From: Nakaseomyces glabratus
Lineage: Eukaryota; Ascomycota; Saccharomycetes; Saccharomycetales; Saccharomycetaceae
NCBI RefSeq assembly: GCF_010111755.1
Contig: NC_088953.1
Location: 310,001-374,000 of the forward strand
Length of the DNA stretch: 64,000 nucleotides
Reading direction: 5' to 3'
In this document: positions 29,963-41,400 of the stretch, piece by piece
How positions within the stretch are numbered: position 1 is the stretch's first letter
Layout of the letters: every line of letters begins with the position of its first letter
Made by a program: the position numbers and the translations under genes
Notes under the pieces: model-generated
Database searches by the model: none
Told to the model about the DNA's origin: nothing
What the model saw: only the letters and a program-made list of their open reading frames with translations

Positions 29963-32900
29963 TCATTCTTTGGCCTCCACCATCTTAAAGCCAGCTTCTA
30001 AGAGTGGGGCAACTCTGTCATCTTTATATGGTAAAGTGTTCAACACATACGCAATATCATCCCATTGCTTCTGGTCATCACAATTCGCTAGTCTCCCAAT
30101 CAGTTTGTCCACAAGTTGTTTCTGGTGTCTTTCCTTTTCTATGAATGAGGTTAAGAACTTCATGATCTTTTTGAATGATTCCTGAGTAATATCTGTATCA
30201 GCAGACAAATTACTAAAAATATCAATAAAACTGTTATAAACAGCATTATCTTTTGTAGCAAGTTCTGAGAAGAATAACCGACTCATATCGCTAATATTTT
30301 GGTCAGGATTAATTAGACATTTAGCCATCTCACTCAATTGGCCCTTTACTTTCACTTGCCCTGCCAAAATCAAAAAGGTAACTGTCATTAAACATGTCCT
30401 TTCGACCATCAAGTTCTTATCATGTAAACGGCGATATAGGAAACCTGTATTCTCATCGATCAGATTATTGAAACATACTGCCATATCACCAAGACCTAAA
30501 ACTGCGTTTGATCTTATCACAGGATCTTTCGATTTTTCCATCACTGTAATCAATAAAGGTAGACTCTTCTCACAGTATTTGGAAGATATACACATTAGCT
30601 TCTCCAAACAAAGGGCAGCACTTCTTTGTAACACAACGTCTTGGAATCTAGTACTATTAGAAACAATTTCTTCGACAATTGGGCAAAATTTACCAAAGAG
30701 TGACTCAGGCCCAAATAAAAGCTCAGTTTCTTTCACATAATTGATAGCATCTGCAAAGTCATCTTCATTTGTACCTCCAATCATTTCTAGTTCATTATCT
30801 TTAGTCTCGTTAGCGGTTGCATTTGGATCTGTTGGTCCTTCATTCTTTGACTTTTCTTGACCGATTTTAGATTCAGCCTCTATTTTTCTTTTCTTAAATT
30901 CTGCTTCACATTTTTCCAAGTATACTAGTGTCTTAATCGCAGCTTGGCCTACTATAAATAACAATTGGCTTAATGAATCCGTCCTTGATATATCAGTTGA
31001 CGTGATAGAACTGTCATTTTCAGGTTTTCCAAATGTCATCATTGTCTTTTCTTTTATAAGGTCCGCGATTACTATATCTGGCTTAGAGGAGATATTGAAA
31101 AGTGCGTTTATTGCGTTTTCAGCCATTGCAAAATAATTTGGGTTGGTTGTTGCAAATATTATGTGTTGTCCTAGCTTCTGCACTGCCTGCATTTCTTGAT
31201 CTTCGGATAATATACTGTCTAGGAATAAACTTTTCTTGGGTACTACACGTCCCAGTGCAATACACGAATATCTACAAAGGATAAGGTCATCAAAACCAGC
31301 ACTTCCCAGGCCAATGTTTAAAATAGAATCAATACCCTTCAATATTATATCGCTGTTAACATTGGCTAGCATTCCTAGCACAATGATTGCACCATGAATT
31401 TGATTTTTAACAAATGATTTCTCGGTGCCATTATCTGCATTGGAAGCTGTGTTGTAAATTGCCCAAAGTGTGTTTATAACTATTTCATTAATCAGTTTGT
31501 GTTCATACATCATACCTAGTAATTGTTCGAGAGATGTTAGATCTGAAACTGTCGCATCAACGGTCAATTGTATGAGATTTTTGGCAATGTAAAGTGCTTT
31601 CTCTTTTGCAGTAATATTTTCTGGAGTTGTTAAAAACAATTGTTGATAACATGCAATCAAATGAGAGCTAACACTTGTTCCCTCATCAGAGTTGCCTTTC
31701 ATCCAAACCAGATGTAACATCTTCTTTATACCAACATTACTACACTCTATTCCATAGGCATCTGATAAAACTATGAAATCCATACATTCTAGAACTTCAT
31801 TTCTATTTCTTGAGAATAATAAGCCAGAAGCAGAATAAATCGCTTTGTGTATCAAATTGATAAAAGCTATAGCCTCTTTGTAGTATAATGCAATCAGCTT
31901 CAGTTTCATAACAGTCTCTGCGGCTGGTGTTTCTGATTGCTCTGCTTCATTTTCTATATCGGCTAATTCATTACCAGTAGGGACATATCCGTTCGAACTG
32001 AGTTCTCTATCTATTTCCATGTTGCCATCATCGTCTTCGTTTTCAATTTCGTTATTATCTGTTTCTTTCTCATATTTTTCCAAACTGGCCAGTGCTAATG
32101 CTTGATACTTTTTCCAATTGCTCAATTTTAATTGTGTTCCATGAACAGCGACAAATGGATGTGTTAATAGTAGTTTAGATAATAATTTCAGGGAATTTCT
32201 TCTAACTAACGATGATCTATCTTCCAAAGAACGTACTGCTAATTTGGTAATCTCGTACCTTTCTTTTCTAAACTTAGACTTCAACTCACATACTTTTACA
32301 CAGCCTTGGATGGCTTTCGTCCTTACATAAGGATTAGAGTCTTGAAAACGTTCTTGTAAGAGCTCTAATAGGATGGCAATTTGTTGATGGTAATGTTCCA
32401 ATGTTGATGGCTCCTTCGCAAGCCTAACCACAATGTTACCACATGCTTCTACCACTGAACATCTTAAAGTGATTGAACTATTGTTGAGAAGTTGAACAAC
32501 CAAAGACATTTGTCGTAGCATAATATTCGGAGATAATTCTGAAAGCTTTATTAAGAAGTTCGAGATTGCTTTTGGACCGTTTGTATCTTTCGCGCTAAAT
32601 ACCCTAGTACTTATTTCTTTCAATAGATCTTCAGTTAATTGTGGAAAATCGTATTCGTCATCGAGCAACTGCAGCAGCTCAGCGTTAAAATTGGATAAGT
32701 GGATAAAGTAGGTCAGGTTTGTCATTATTGTGTTTTGTGCAATTCTGACCTGTCCATGGTTCTTGACAGATAGGGCAATTACTCTTTGTATAAACATCTT
32801 GAGTGATGGAAGTTTTATGACGGCCTCTGCTTCTATAAGAACATTTAAAGGTCTGACAAAAAGGCTAATGAAAAGATCCCTTTCTGGTGTAGTCTGAAAT

Positions 32901-33436
32901 ATACGTGACAAGTTTATTTCTAATAGCATAATAACTGGCTCCAAAAGGCATTCAATTTGATTACAGCAGTTTTTAAACTTTTGTACTGTTTCGCTATTGG
33001 CAGATTTCTTCTTTGACGCATTTGATGATTTCGAAGCGGCGTCATGGACAGTGATTTGTAGAAATGTCAATACCACATGGGTTAAGTAACCGTACTCTTC
33101 CAGATGTCTTTTCCATTGTGGTATGAGTGAGTTGACCTCATTATAATCGGAGTTTGAAGACAGTTGTGCGTTAACATCCCTCACCAAATGGTTTAATGAA
33201 GAACTAATAAGGTATGTAAGCTGCTTTTGAAGCTTCGATGACAAGTATTGGAAACCATGACACAGGTCGATAAATGATTCTAATGTTTCTGGATCAGCAT
33301 CAATCTGCTCAGATGAAACCGCCAATCTATCTGTAACTATGTTCAATTCATTGTTCGCATTATTAACCTCGGTATAGGATTCCTTATCCGAAGTTTGAAA
33401 TCTTGTAGTATATTCAGCTAAGTTAAAATCAGACAT
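29963..33436 (-). CDS. YCS4: Condensin non-SMC subunit Ycs4
   Basis: A 1,157-residue HEAT-repeat subunit (CAP-D2 class) of condensin, which compacts mitotic chromosomes and acts at rDNA and kinetochores. The N-terminal block starts MSDFNLAEYTTRFQTSD. HEAT helices are visible at about 370-450 (VRTKAIQGCVKVCELKSKFR; SSLVRRNSLKLLSKLL) and again in the conserved C-terminal Cnd1 domain (DPVIRSNAVLGLGDMAVCFNNLID; DKNLMVERTCLMTVTFLIL). The start at 33436 matches the family; the ATG at 33490 would add 18 residues. S. cerevisiae Ycs4 is 1,176 residues. Confidence 0.97.
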   Translation of the reverse strand: MSDFNLAEYTTRFQTSDKESYTEVNNANNELNIVTDRLAVSSEQIDADPETLESFIDLCHGFQYLSSKLQKQLTYLISSSLNHLVRDVNAQLSSNSDYNEVNSLIPQWKRHLEEYGYLTHVVLTFLQITVHDAASKSSNASKKKSANSETVQKFKNCCNQIECLLEPVIMLLEINLSRIFQTTPERDLFISLFVRPLNVLIEAEAVIKLPSLKMFIQRVIALSVKNHGQVRIAQNTIMTNLTYFIHLSNFNAELLQLLDDEYDFPQLTEDLLKEISTRVFSAKDTNGPKAISNFLIKLSELSPNIMLRQMSLVVQLLNNSSITLRCSVVEACGNIVVRLAKEPSTLEHYHQQIAILLELLQERFQDSNPYVRTKAIQGCVKVCELKSKFRKERYEITKLAVRSLEDRSSLVRRNSLKLLSKLLLTHPFVAVHGTQLKLSNWKKYQALALASLEKYEKETDNNEIENEDDDGNMEIDRELSSNGYVPTGNELADIENEAEQSETPAAETVMKLKLIALYYKEAIAFINLIHKAIYSASGLLFSRNRNEVLECMDFIVLSDAYGIECSNVGIKKMLHLVWMKGNSDEGTSVSSHLIACYQQLFLTTPENITAKEKALYIAKNLIQLTVDATVSDLTSLEQLLGMMYEHKLINEIVINTLWAIYNTASNADNGTEKSFVKNQIHGAIIVLGMLANVNSDIILKGIDSILNIGLGSAGFDDLILCRYSCIALGRVVPKKSLFLDSILSEDQEMQAVQKLGQHIIFATTNPNYFAMAENAINALFNISSKPDIVIADLIKEKTMMTFGKPENDSSITSTDISRTDSLSQLLFIVGQAAIKTLVYLEKCEAEFKKRKIEAESKIGQEKSKNEGPTDPNATANETKDNELEMIGGTNEDDFADAINYVKETELLFGPESLFGKFCPIVEEIVSNSTRFQDVVLQRSAALCLEKLMCISSKYCEKSLPLLITVMEKSKDPVIRSNAVLGLGDMAVCFNNLIDENTGFLYRRLHDKNLMVERTCLMTVTFLILAGQVKVKGQLSEMAKCLINPDQNISDMSRLFFSELATKDNAVYNSFIDIFSNLSADTDITQESFKKIMKFLTSFIEKERHQKQLVDKLIGRLANCDDQKQWDDIAYVLNTLPYKDDRVAPLLEAGFKMVEAKE

Positions 33437-34062
33437 CAGAATCGCATACGTGCTGGCGCTCAGAAATGTCGAGGCTATAAATGTTTGCAACAGATAATAA
33501 AAAACACAAATGCACTGAAAATGTACAAGAAGTCAGTTATACAATATCATGAGATGAGCATCAAAGCTGGAATGAAAGTACACAGTGTAATCGGACCTGC
33601 GAGTTACAATTTTCTGATCTTCATGTAAACAAAGAAAATGCGATTGCAAAAAAAAAATCCAAAAAATTAAATGATTTCGCCCAGGATCGAACTGGGGACG
33701 TTCTGCGTGTTAAGCAGATGCCATAACCGACTAGACCACGAAACCATATTAAATTGTTGAGTATACGAAAATAAATTAGTAGCCTTAATATAAGTTTAAT
33801 TTTTCCAGCTTTTACAAACTGCATAAAATTTAACATACCTCTCAACTATTTACCAAGATTATTTATAAAGTTGTGATGAATGAACGTTAGGAGTAAATAA
33901 GGTAAATATGCGAACAACAAATGCCCACTTGTCGTAAAATCTGCGCTAATGCTAATTAATTAATATAAAAGTTAGATATTGGTTTACAAATAATGCTTCT
34001 GGTTATTGGTATAGAATTTTCCTCTTCCTTCCAAAAATAAAAAAAAATTCAACTATTAATCA
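33437..34062. other. YCS4-SEC22 intergenic region with a tRNA gene
   Basis: 626 AT-rich bases holding the tRNA-Val gene and, presumably, the YCS4 promoter and SEC22 3' end. No LTR or other element seen. Confidence 0.5.
33672..33745 (-). tRNA. tRNA-Val (anticodon AAC)
   Basis: 74 bases on the minus strand with complete arms: acceptor GGTTTCG pairs with CGAAATC (one G-U type pair), discriminator A, A box TGGTCTAGTCGG, anticodon AAC (complement of 33709-33711) in CTGCTTAACACGCAG, and B box AGTTCGATCCT. No intron. Terminator T6 on the transcribed strand at 33661-33666. Confidence 0.96.
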
Positions 34063-34710
34063 CTATCTTAAGAAAACCCACCAGAATAGGAATACGAAGA
34101 AGAATGCAACCATGACGATTGGTGCATACTGAGAGATCAACAGATCGAAGTTGATCTTCTGTGCGGACTTCCTGTATTTTTTACTTGATATCTTCAAAGA
34201 GTTACTCATGTCATCCATTTTCTCCAGGGAGTCACCTCTGTACAACAGGTCTTCTATGTTCTTGGACATGATCTGCTTGACGCCCACTAACTCTTGGTTC
34301 AATTGATCTAAGTTGTCCTGCACTTTCTTGTCACTGTAGGCCTTCTTAGTTCTCTGTAAGAAAGTGTCAAAGCTAGCAAATGCATATGGTCTGATAGTGG
34401 GTTTGCTCAACTCATTGGAGTATGAGTGCTGGAATTCCACAGCGACATCGTTTAAGTAAGAAAACGCCAAGTTCCGAGGGTAGCCTGCCTCGCAAATGAC
34501 AAAGTATATCACACCTTGCTGTCTAATGTAGTGTATCTCCGAGTCCTTGGACTCTAGTGTAGCCTCATTGGCACTCTGGGGTGTCATACGTGACACGACC
34601 ATTTTGATCCGCTTCTTCTGCTCATTCAGCGAAAGGTCGCTGATATCGTCGTCAACAGAACTGCACAGCGGTAACCCGTCATCCCTGTATACCACAGTAG
34701 ACTTAATCAT
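34063..34710 (-). CDS. SEC22: R-SNARE Sec22
   Basis: A 215-residue ER-Golgi v-SNARE. N-terminal longin domain (1-120), SNARE coiled coil (about 127-187) with the zero-layer arginine Arg158 in DLLYRGDSL, and a C-terminal membrane anchor (about 193-214, APIVMVAFFFVFLFWWVF). S. cerevisiae Sec22 is 214 residues. In S. cerevisiae it flanks DCS1 on the other side and in the other orientation (YLR268W, YLR270W, YLR272C), so this block has a local rearrangement. Confidence 0.97.
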   Translation of the reverse strand: MIKSTVVYRDDGLPLCSSVDDDISDLSLNEQKKRIKMVVSRMTPQSANEATLESKDSEIHYIRQQGVIYFVICEAGYPRNLAFSYLNDVAVEFQHSYSNELSKPTIRPYAFASFDTFLQRTKKAYSDKKVQDNLDQLNQELVGVKQIMSKNIEDLLYRGDSLEKMDDMSNSLKISSKKYRKSAQKINFDLLISQYAPIVMVAFFFVFLFWWVFLR

Positions 34711-35495
34711 ATCTCTATCAATCTCAACTCCACGTACTGCTTACTCACACAGCAACCACAATGTAACCGACCTACATTAAAAGCCCTTGGCTTAATATAA
34801 CTGCCCTCCTCCAGCGCAGTGTCTGATCCTTCGCTTGTTGGGAGGAAATTGGCTGCAATTGAAAGCCTTCTTGTCAAGATGGATCACGTGATACATATGC
34901 AAGCATATATTCTAATTCAATTATATGTATAAAGTAGTGTGCTACTTGGTCAGAACAAGTCTCCTACTCCCTTCTAACCACTAGTATGGGCAAGCGTCAT
35001 TAACTATGTTTTGTAGGGAGGACAGCTCACATCCCAAGAGGTATCTATTTAGCATACTTTGAAAGAGTTAAATTAGCACGCAACTAACTGGCAGTATCAT
35101 ATAAATTGCTACACACTTGAACATATTTGTAGATAGAATACACTTAATATATATGCTTGCCCTGGCATATCTTGTCTATTTGTATTTCATGTATGCTCTT
35201 GCAACCTCCACTATTCATAATAACGAGCAAAATTGTCCTCATCACCTCTCGCTTAAATCGAATTCTCCCTAAAAAGCTCAATTTAAACTACAAAACAGCG
35301 AACTTAAAGGACAGATCTGAACTCGTTTAGGTACTTTAATTTGGATATCGCAAGCAAACGTTGAACAAAAAGTTGATATTTATTGATAAGGAGTCTACCA
35401 TCTGCAATTGCCCTAAGAAACTTTTTAGAGATTTTAATTTGGATCGCAGAACATAGTAGATCCGGATCTTTGAGAATTGAGAGCCAGGTAATAAG
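34711..35495. other. SEC22/VPS13 divergent intergenic region
   Basis: 785 AT-rich bases. A perfect palindromic TCACGTGA (Cbf1/E-box type) is at 34884-34891, 174 bases upstream of SEC22. No centromere-like CDEII or CDEIII follows it. Otherwise nothing distinct. Confidence 0.5.
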
Positions 35496-38400
35496 ATGTT
35501 GGAATCGTTAGCTGCGTCTGTACTGAACAGGGTGCTGGGCTCCTATGTTCAGAACTTTGACCCAGCGCAGTTAAATGTGGGGATATGGAGCGGTGACGTG
35601 AAGCTTAAAAACTTGAAGTTGAGGCAGGATTGTTTGGATAGTCTCAACTTGCCAATTGACGTGAAGTTCGGTGTGTTGAATGACCTTTCCCTAGTGGTGC
35701 CTTGGTCCTCTTTGAAAAATAACCCCGTTAAGATTATTATCGAGGACTGTTTCTTGTTGTGTACGCCAAGAGACTTCAAAACTACTACTCCTGATGAGGA
35801 TATAGCCAGAGAGCTGAGACACAAACTCAATAAACTGGCCGAATGGGAACTGACTAATCAGGCAAAGCAATCGCTCAGTGCGGACAATGCTGATGATGGC
35901 AAGAATTCCACTTTTATGCAATCCTTAACAACTAAGATCATAGAAAACTTACAGATCACGATCAAAAATATACATTTGAGATACGAGGATAAAAGTTGTC
36001 TATTCTCGAAATACCCATGTGCGTTAGGTGTTGCATTAAAAGAATTCTCGGCTGTGTCAACCGATGATCAATGGGTACCAAAATTCATTGAAACAGCTCA
36101 GGCGCTGTCCCATAAACTGTTCAAGATGGACTCCCTGTGCTGCTATTGGAATACAAACTCGACTTTCCTACTTGATTATCTAGATCCAGAGTCTGATCTA
36201 TATGACCCAACTCATGAGAAATTGATTCTGCAATTCCAAAGAACTATCGCTAGTGCAGAAAGTGTGGAAACTCCTCAGCATCAATATATTATAAGACCTA
36301 TTAGTGGAGAAGGTCACTTGACTTTAAATAAAAAAGGTTCCAGTGACTCTCAACCCCATGTTGACATGCAATTGATATTTGAAGAGTTCACTGTCGGTAT
36401 CGATGATGCTGAGTATAATGATTTTTTATTTACATTGTCAAATCTGACTGCAAAGGCAAATAAATCTATATCTCAAGTGGAGAGGCCATCTGTATCAGTG
36501 CAGGAAAATCCACAAGAATGGTTCAAATATGTGGTATCCAGAGTTAAAGAGAGAATGCGGAAGAAAAACGAAATGTGGACCTGGGATGCTATTCAAAAGA
36601 AATGTCAAGACAGGAGAAAATATATTGAACTGTGGGAAAAGAAACTTAATTTGCCATCATTAGAGTCTGACCTACCAATTGAAGAAGAAGCTAAATTGAA
36701 CGAGCTCACCGAGTCTTTATCTTATGAAGAGTTAATTCTATTTAGAACAGTGGCTAAAAGGCAGTTTACTGAAAGCAGAGCTGTTTCAAAAGCCTCAAAT
36801 AAAGCTATAGAAAACAGTAAAAATAACAATGGAGGGTGGCTATCATCATGGTGGGGCTCCAAAGATACTACTTCTGACGCCTTGGAACTCACTGACGAAC
36901 AGAGAAAAGAATTTTATGATGCTATTGAGTTTGATGAAAATGAGGAAGAAACTGAGGAGATTTCTGTTCCTAGAGAACGAGTGACTTTGAATATCAGCAG
37001 TATTTTAAAAAAAGGTTCCTTTGTCTTAAAGAAGAAAAATAATGTAATATTATCCGAAGTTATATTTGAAGATTGTGAACTTCAATTCTCTCAAAGGTCT
37101 GATTCTTATATAGGTAAATTTTCGTTGGCTGACTTTAGGGTTGAAGATGGATCAGAAACAAGTATTTATAAGCATATTGTCAGTGGTAGGGATTTACATA
37201 AATCAAGCATTACTGACACAGGCGATATAAAGGAGAATTTATTGAATCTGATATATGAAAGCAATCCTCTAGATGGCATCTCAGATTCGAAGCTAGACAT
37301 CAAATTGAATGGTATGACTATATTCTACAATGTCCTTTTTGTATCTGAAATCCTCCAATTTTTCAATATGCCCGATGAACATAAAGATACCATTGACGCA
37401 ATTATTTCAGCAGCAGAGGCTACTGTTGAGGGGTGGACCACTTATTCACGAATGGGCATAGAAACTATTCTTGAGGACCACAAAACTATTAACTTATCTC
37501 TTGATTTGCAAGCACCTTTGATTATACTTCCACTTCACGATTATACTTGGGATACACCCTGTGCTATTGTTGATGCTGGACATATATCTGTTTCTAGCGA
37601 TGTTATACCAAAGGAAAAGATTAAGGAAATCATTGGCATGAGCCCAGAAGATTATGACAAATTAAATCCTAATGATAAGAACAGATTGATGTTTGATAGG
37701 TACAAATTAGAATTGCAAGATACTCAAATCTTAGTTGGTGCTAACATTCACAATACACTAAGTAGTTTAAAAGATAGCGAAAGTTTTGAAAACCTCAGTG
37801 TTCTTGAAAAAATGAAGTTGGTACTAGTTCTGGACTCATTAATTGCACCAAAAGCATTTCGCCTTCCAAAATTCAAGTTAACTGGTCATTTACCTACAAT
37901 TAGGTTTGCATTTAATGATTTTCAATACAAAACAGCTATTGAGATTTTGCAGAACTGCTTACCATCTTCCTTTATCATCGAGAATAATGATGGCACTCAA
38001 AACACACCTGAAGAAAATGCTACTCGCTTTTCAGATTTGGAACAAAAACAACTTCGTGATATGAAAGCTTATATTGCTACTCTATCGGAATCTCAACTTG
38101 ACCAGAAATTCTTGGATGTTCACTTTGACATTGATCAAGTTATGGTCGGGATCTCAAAATGTGAGAACTCAGAAACAATGACATGCAATAAATTGGTTGA
38201 CATTAAGGGTGAAAACTTTCAATTTGATTTTTACAAGAGAACCAAGGATATGAAAGTTAATTTACAAATACATTCTCTGAATATGGAAGATCATATTTCC
38301 AAAAGTTCGAAGGAATTCAGTAATTTGATAACCTCTGAATTTTCAGGTTCTGTTAAGAACTCGGATTTGTTCTCTTTACAATATTCGAGAACACAAAGAA

Positions 38401-41400
38401 TTGTATCCCATGAAAATTCTTTAATTGAAGTATACGATCAAGATGTTCTTATTGATATGGAAAAATTACAAATTGTGTTGACACCACTGTCTATATTAAC
38501 TCTAATGAACTTCATGATGCTAACATTCTCTGACCCCAACGCTCCTGAAGCACCAGCTGATGTTCTGAGACATAACAATTCAGATAATGAAGATGCACCA
38601 CAAAAAATAAAGATGAAAATTAACATGGGTGGTGTTAATGTCATTCTCAATGATGATTCTATCAAAATTGCTACCCTTGTCTTTAATGCTGCGAACCTCA
38701 AACTAGTAATGTTGCCAGAAAAACTAAAGTTTGATATGCGTATGGATGGGTTAGATTTGACTGAGGAAATATCAGAAGCACTTGATAGATGCTCGCCTCT
38801 TAGAAAGCTAATACAAATGGAGGGTGATGAACTTGTTGAGCTTTCATATGAAACCTTTGATTCTCAAACTAATTCTGCTAATTTTGACTCTTTGTTAAAA
38901 TATACAACTGGTTCTATGGTAATTAATTTTGTTGAAGCCCCGATCAATAGAATTGCAAACTACCTGAATAAATTCCAAAAGATGAAAACATTCTTTGACC
39001 GTGCAAGAGAGGCAGCCTATAATCAAGCACCTTCTATGGACACTGTTAATAACATGAAGCTGGACATCCTTATTAAGTCGCCTACTATTAACTTCCCTAA
39101 TACTTCTAATTTAGATAGTTTGGGTGATAGGATACAGTTGTTTTTAGGTGAATTTTTCATACAAAACAGTTTTACAGGAGAAACTTCTCAAAATAAGGTT
39201 AATCATGTAAAGATGGGTTTGAGACAAACAGAATTGATATCATATATTCAAAATGAAAAAGTTAGTATCTTGCATGGAATGTCTTTACTTTTTAGTATAA
39301 TACATTCACCACTTTCAGTAAAAGATGAGCCTACATTCAAAATAATCAGTGACTTCAATCCCACAACTATCGCTATTTCTGAACATCAGGCAAACGAACT
39401 ATTGAAATGCTGGTCCACCTTTTCTAATGCGTTTACGATAGAAAATGATAATGAAGAGCAATTGTATTTGATGGTTAATTCAACTCCATCTGTAGAATCC
39501 GTATTAACCACTACTCCATCGACTGCTGACAATGCTTTAAAAGATAGTGATGGAGAGGAACTAGGAGATAAGATCAACTTCGATTTTGTTTTTAACAGTC
39601 CATCCTTATCTCTTGTATTGAGTGACTCATCTTCAAGGGAGAAAACATCGAATGGCTTAATTGCTGAATTTGGCTTGCAAGATATGGGAACTTCCTTCAA
39701 GCTTGGCTATGATGGTACATTGGATGGTGAGGCACATATATCTGCATTTACTGTTAAAGATAAGAGATCTGATAAACAAAATAAATTTGCTGAACTAGTA
39801 CCAAAATCCAATGAAAATGATTATCAATTTGTTGCTAAATACTCTACAAGAAAACTGAGTGATCATACCGTCACAAATGTTTCAACAAATATAAATAGCC
39901 CACACGTTATTTTGGCTATGGACTTCTTATTTGCTTTGAAAAATTTTGTAGGGGGGTTAAACTTTGAAGAGCCTACTGTTCAATTAGAAACAGATGATTC
40001 ATCTATTAATTCAGATATCATCAGTGAGTCAAATGAACCCTCCCCGGAAACCAAAAATGTTATTCAATATTCGTTGAATATAGTGGACACTGCATTTATA
40101 TTATTAGCTGACCCTTCGAATGAGAATACTGAAGCCGTAGTATTTAATATTGGGCAAATTCTACTGACAGATCAGAACATCATATCCTTTGCAACAAATA
40201 ATGTCAATGTTTTCTTGACACAGATGAATACCAATAGTTCTGATAAAGTTCGGTTATTGGATGACTTTTCGACTACTCTCACAATTGATAAGCGTGAGTC
40301 TACCAAAAATTTACAAGTCACTGATATCCAGATATCTATTCAACCACTGTTGATGCGAATCTCTTTAAGAGATATTAGATTAGCAATGATGATATTTGAG
40401 AGAACAATAGCGTTAGCGAATAATAGTAAAAATGATATTGAGGTCCAAAATGAAGAATCTGGAGATAAAATTGAAGCATTTTCTAAGGAATTTGAGAAAA
40501 AGCTATCAAAATATGTTCCAAGTATATTAAGTACACTGTCTGATACACAATCTTTGAAAAGAGCCACTAGTAGAAGAAGCGCTTCTCCAATTAGAATGCA
40601 AATAAAAGAAAGCTTAAGTGCTGATTTTGGGGGATTGAGATTAATATTAATTGGTGATGTGCATGAAATGCCAGTTTTGGATATGAGTGCAACTTCTCTT
40701 TTTGTTAGTGGTAAAAATTGGTCCTCTAATCTGAAAATTGAGACATCTGTAACTACCTATGTGAATATATTTAACTATTCAAGATCATGTTGGGAACCTT
40801 TTATTGAAAACACAAACTTTATCATTTCTTTCTTGAAGAAGTCTAATACATCCTCAGTTTATGAGTTGAATGTCAATAGTGATGTCTTAACTGATATTAC
40901 CTTATCGACAAGATCCTTAGAAATGTTAACTGGTATTCCAAAAGCATTGTCTGGGGAATTGGCTTTGAAACCAAGAGGTTATCAAAAGCCTTACAGATTG
41001 GTTAATCAAACAGGGTTGGATATTGATGTATGGATACTGACAGATAACATAGAGGATAGGAAAGGACTCACTAGATTAGAAAATGAAGGCAATATACCAT
41101 GGGAGTTTGAGGATTGGCAATCTGTCAGAGAACGGCTGAGTACAGACCAGGTCAGCTCAGTAATTTGTGCATCCATTCCAAATTCCAATTATAAATCCAT
41201 ATTGAAAGTTGATGCAACGGACATTGGTGATAACATCCATGTGTTGAAACCTAGTGTTGGGAAATACCATAATAGAATAATAACAACATGTGATTGTGGT
41301 CCTGACAATATTAAAACAATTACATTTAGATCTACATTAGTTGTTGAAAATATAACGAGGCAAAAAGTGCTGGTTTCTGTAAATCCTCCTCAAAACAGTA

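Noticed and set aside
34884..34891. TCACGTGA, and RTCACRTG at 18394-18401, as centromere CDEI elements
   Set aside because: Neither is followed at the right distance by a long AT-rich CDEII and a CDEIII with a central CCG; they are better read as Cbf1/E-box-type sites.
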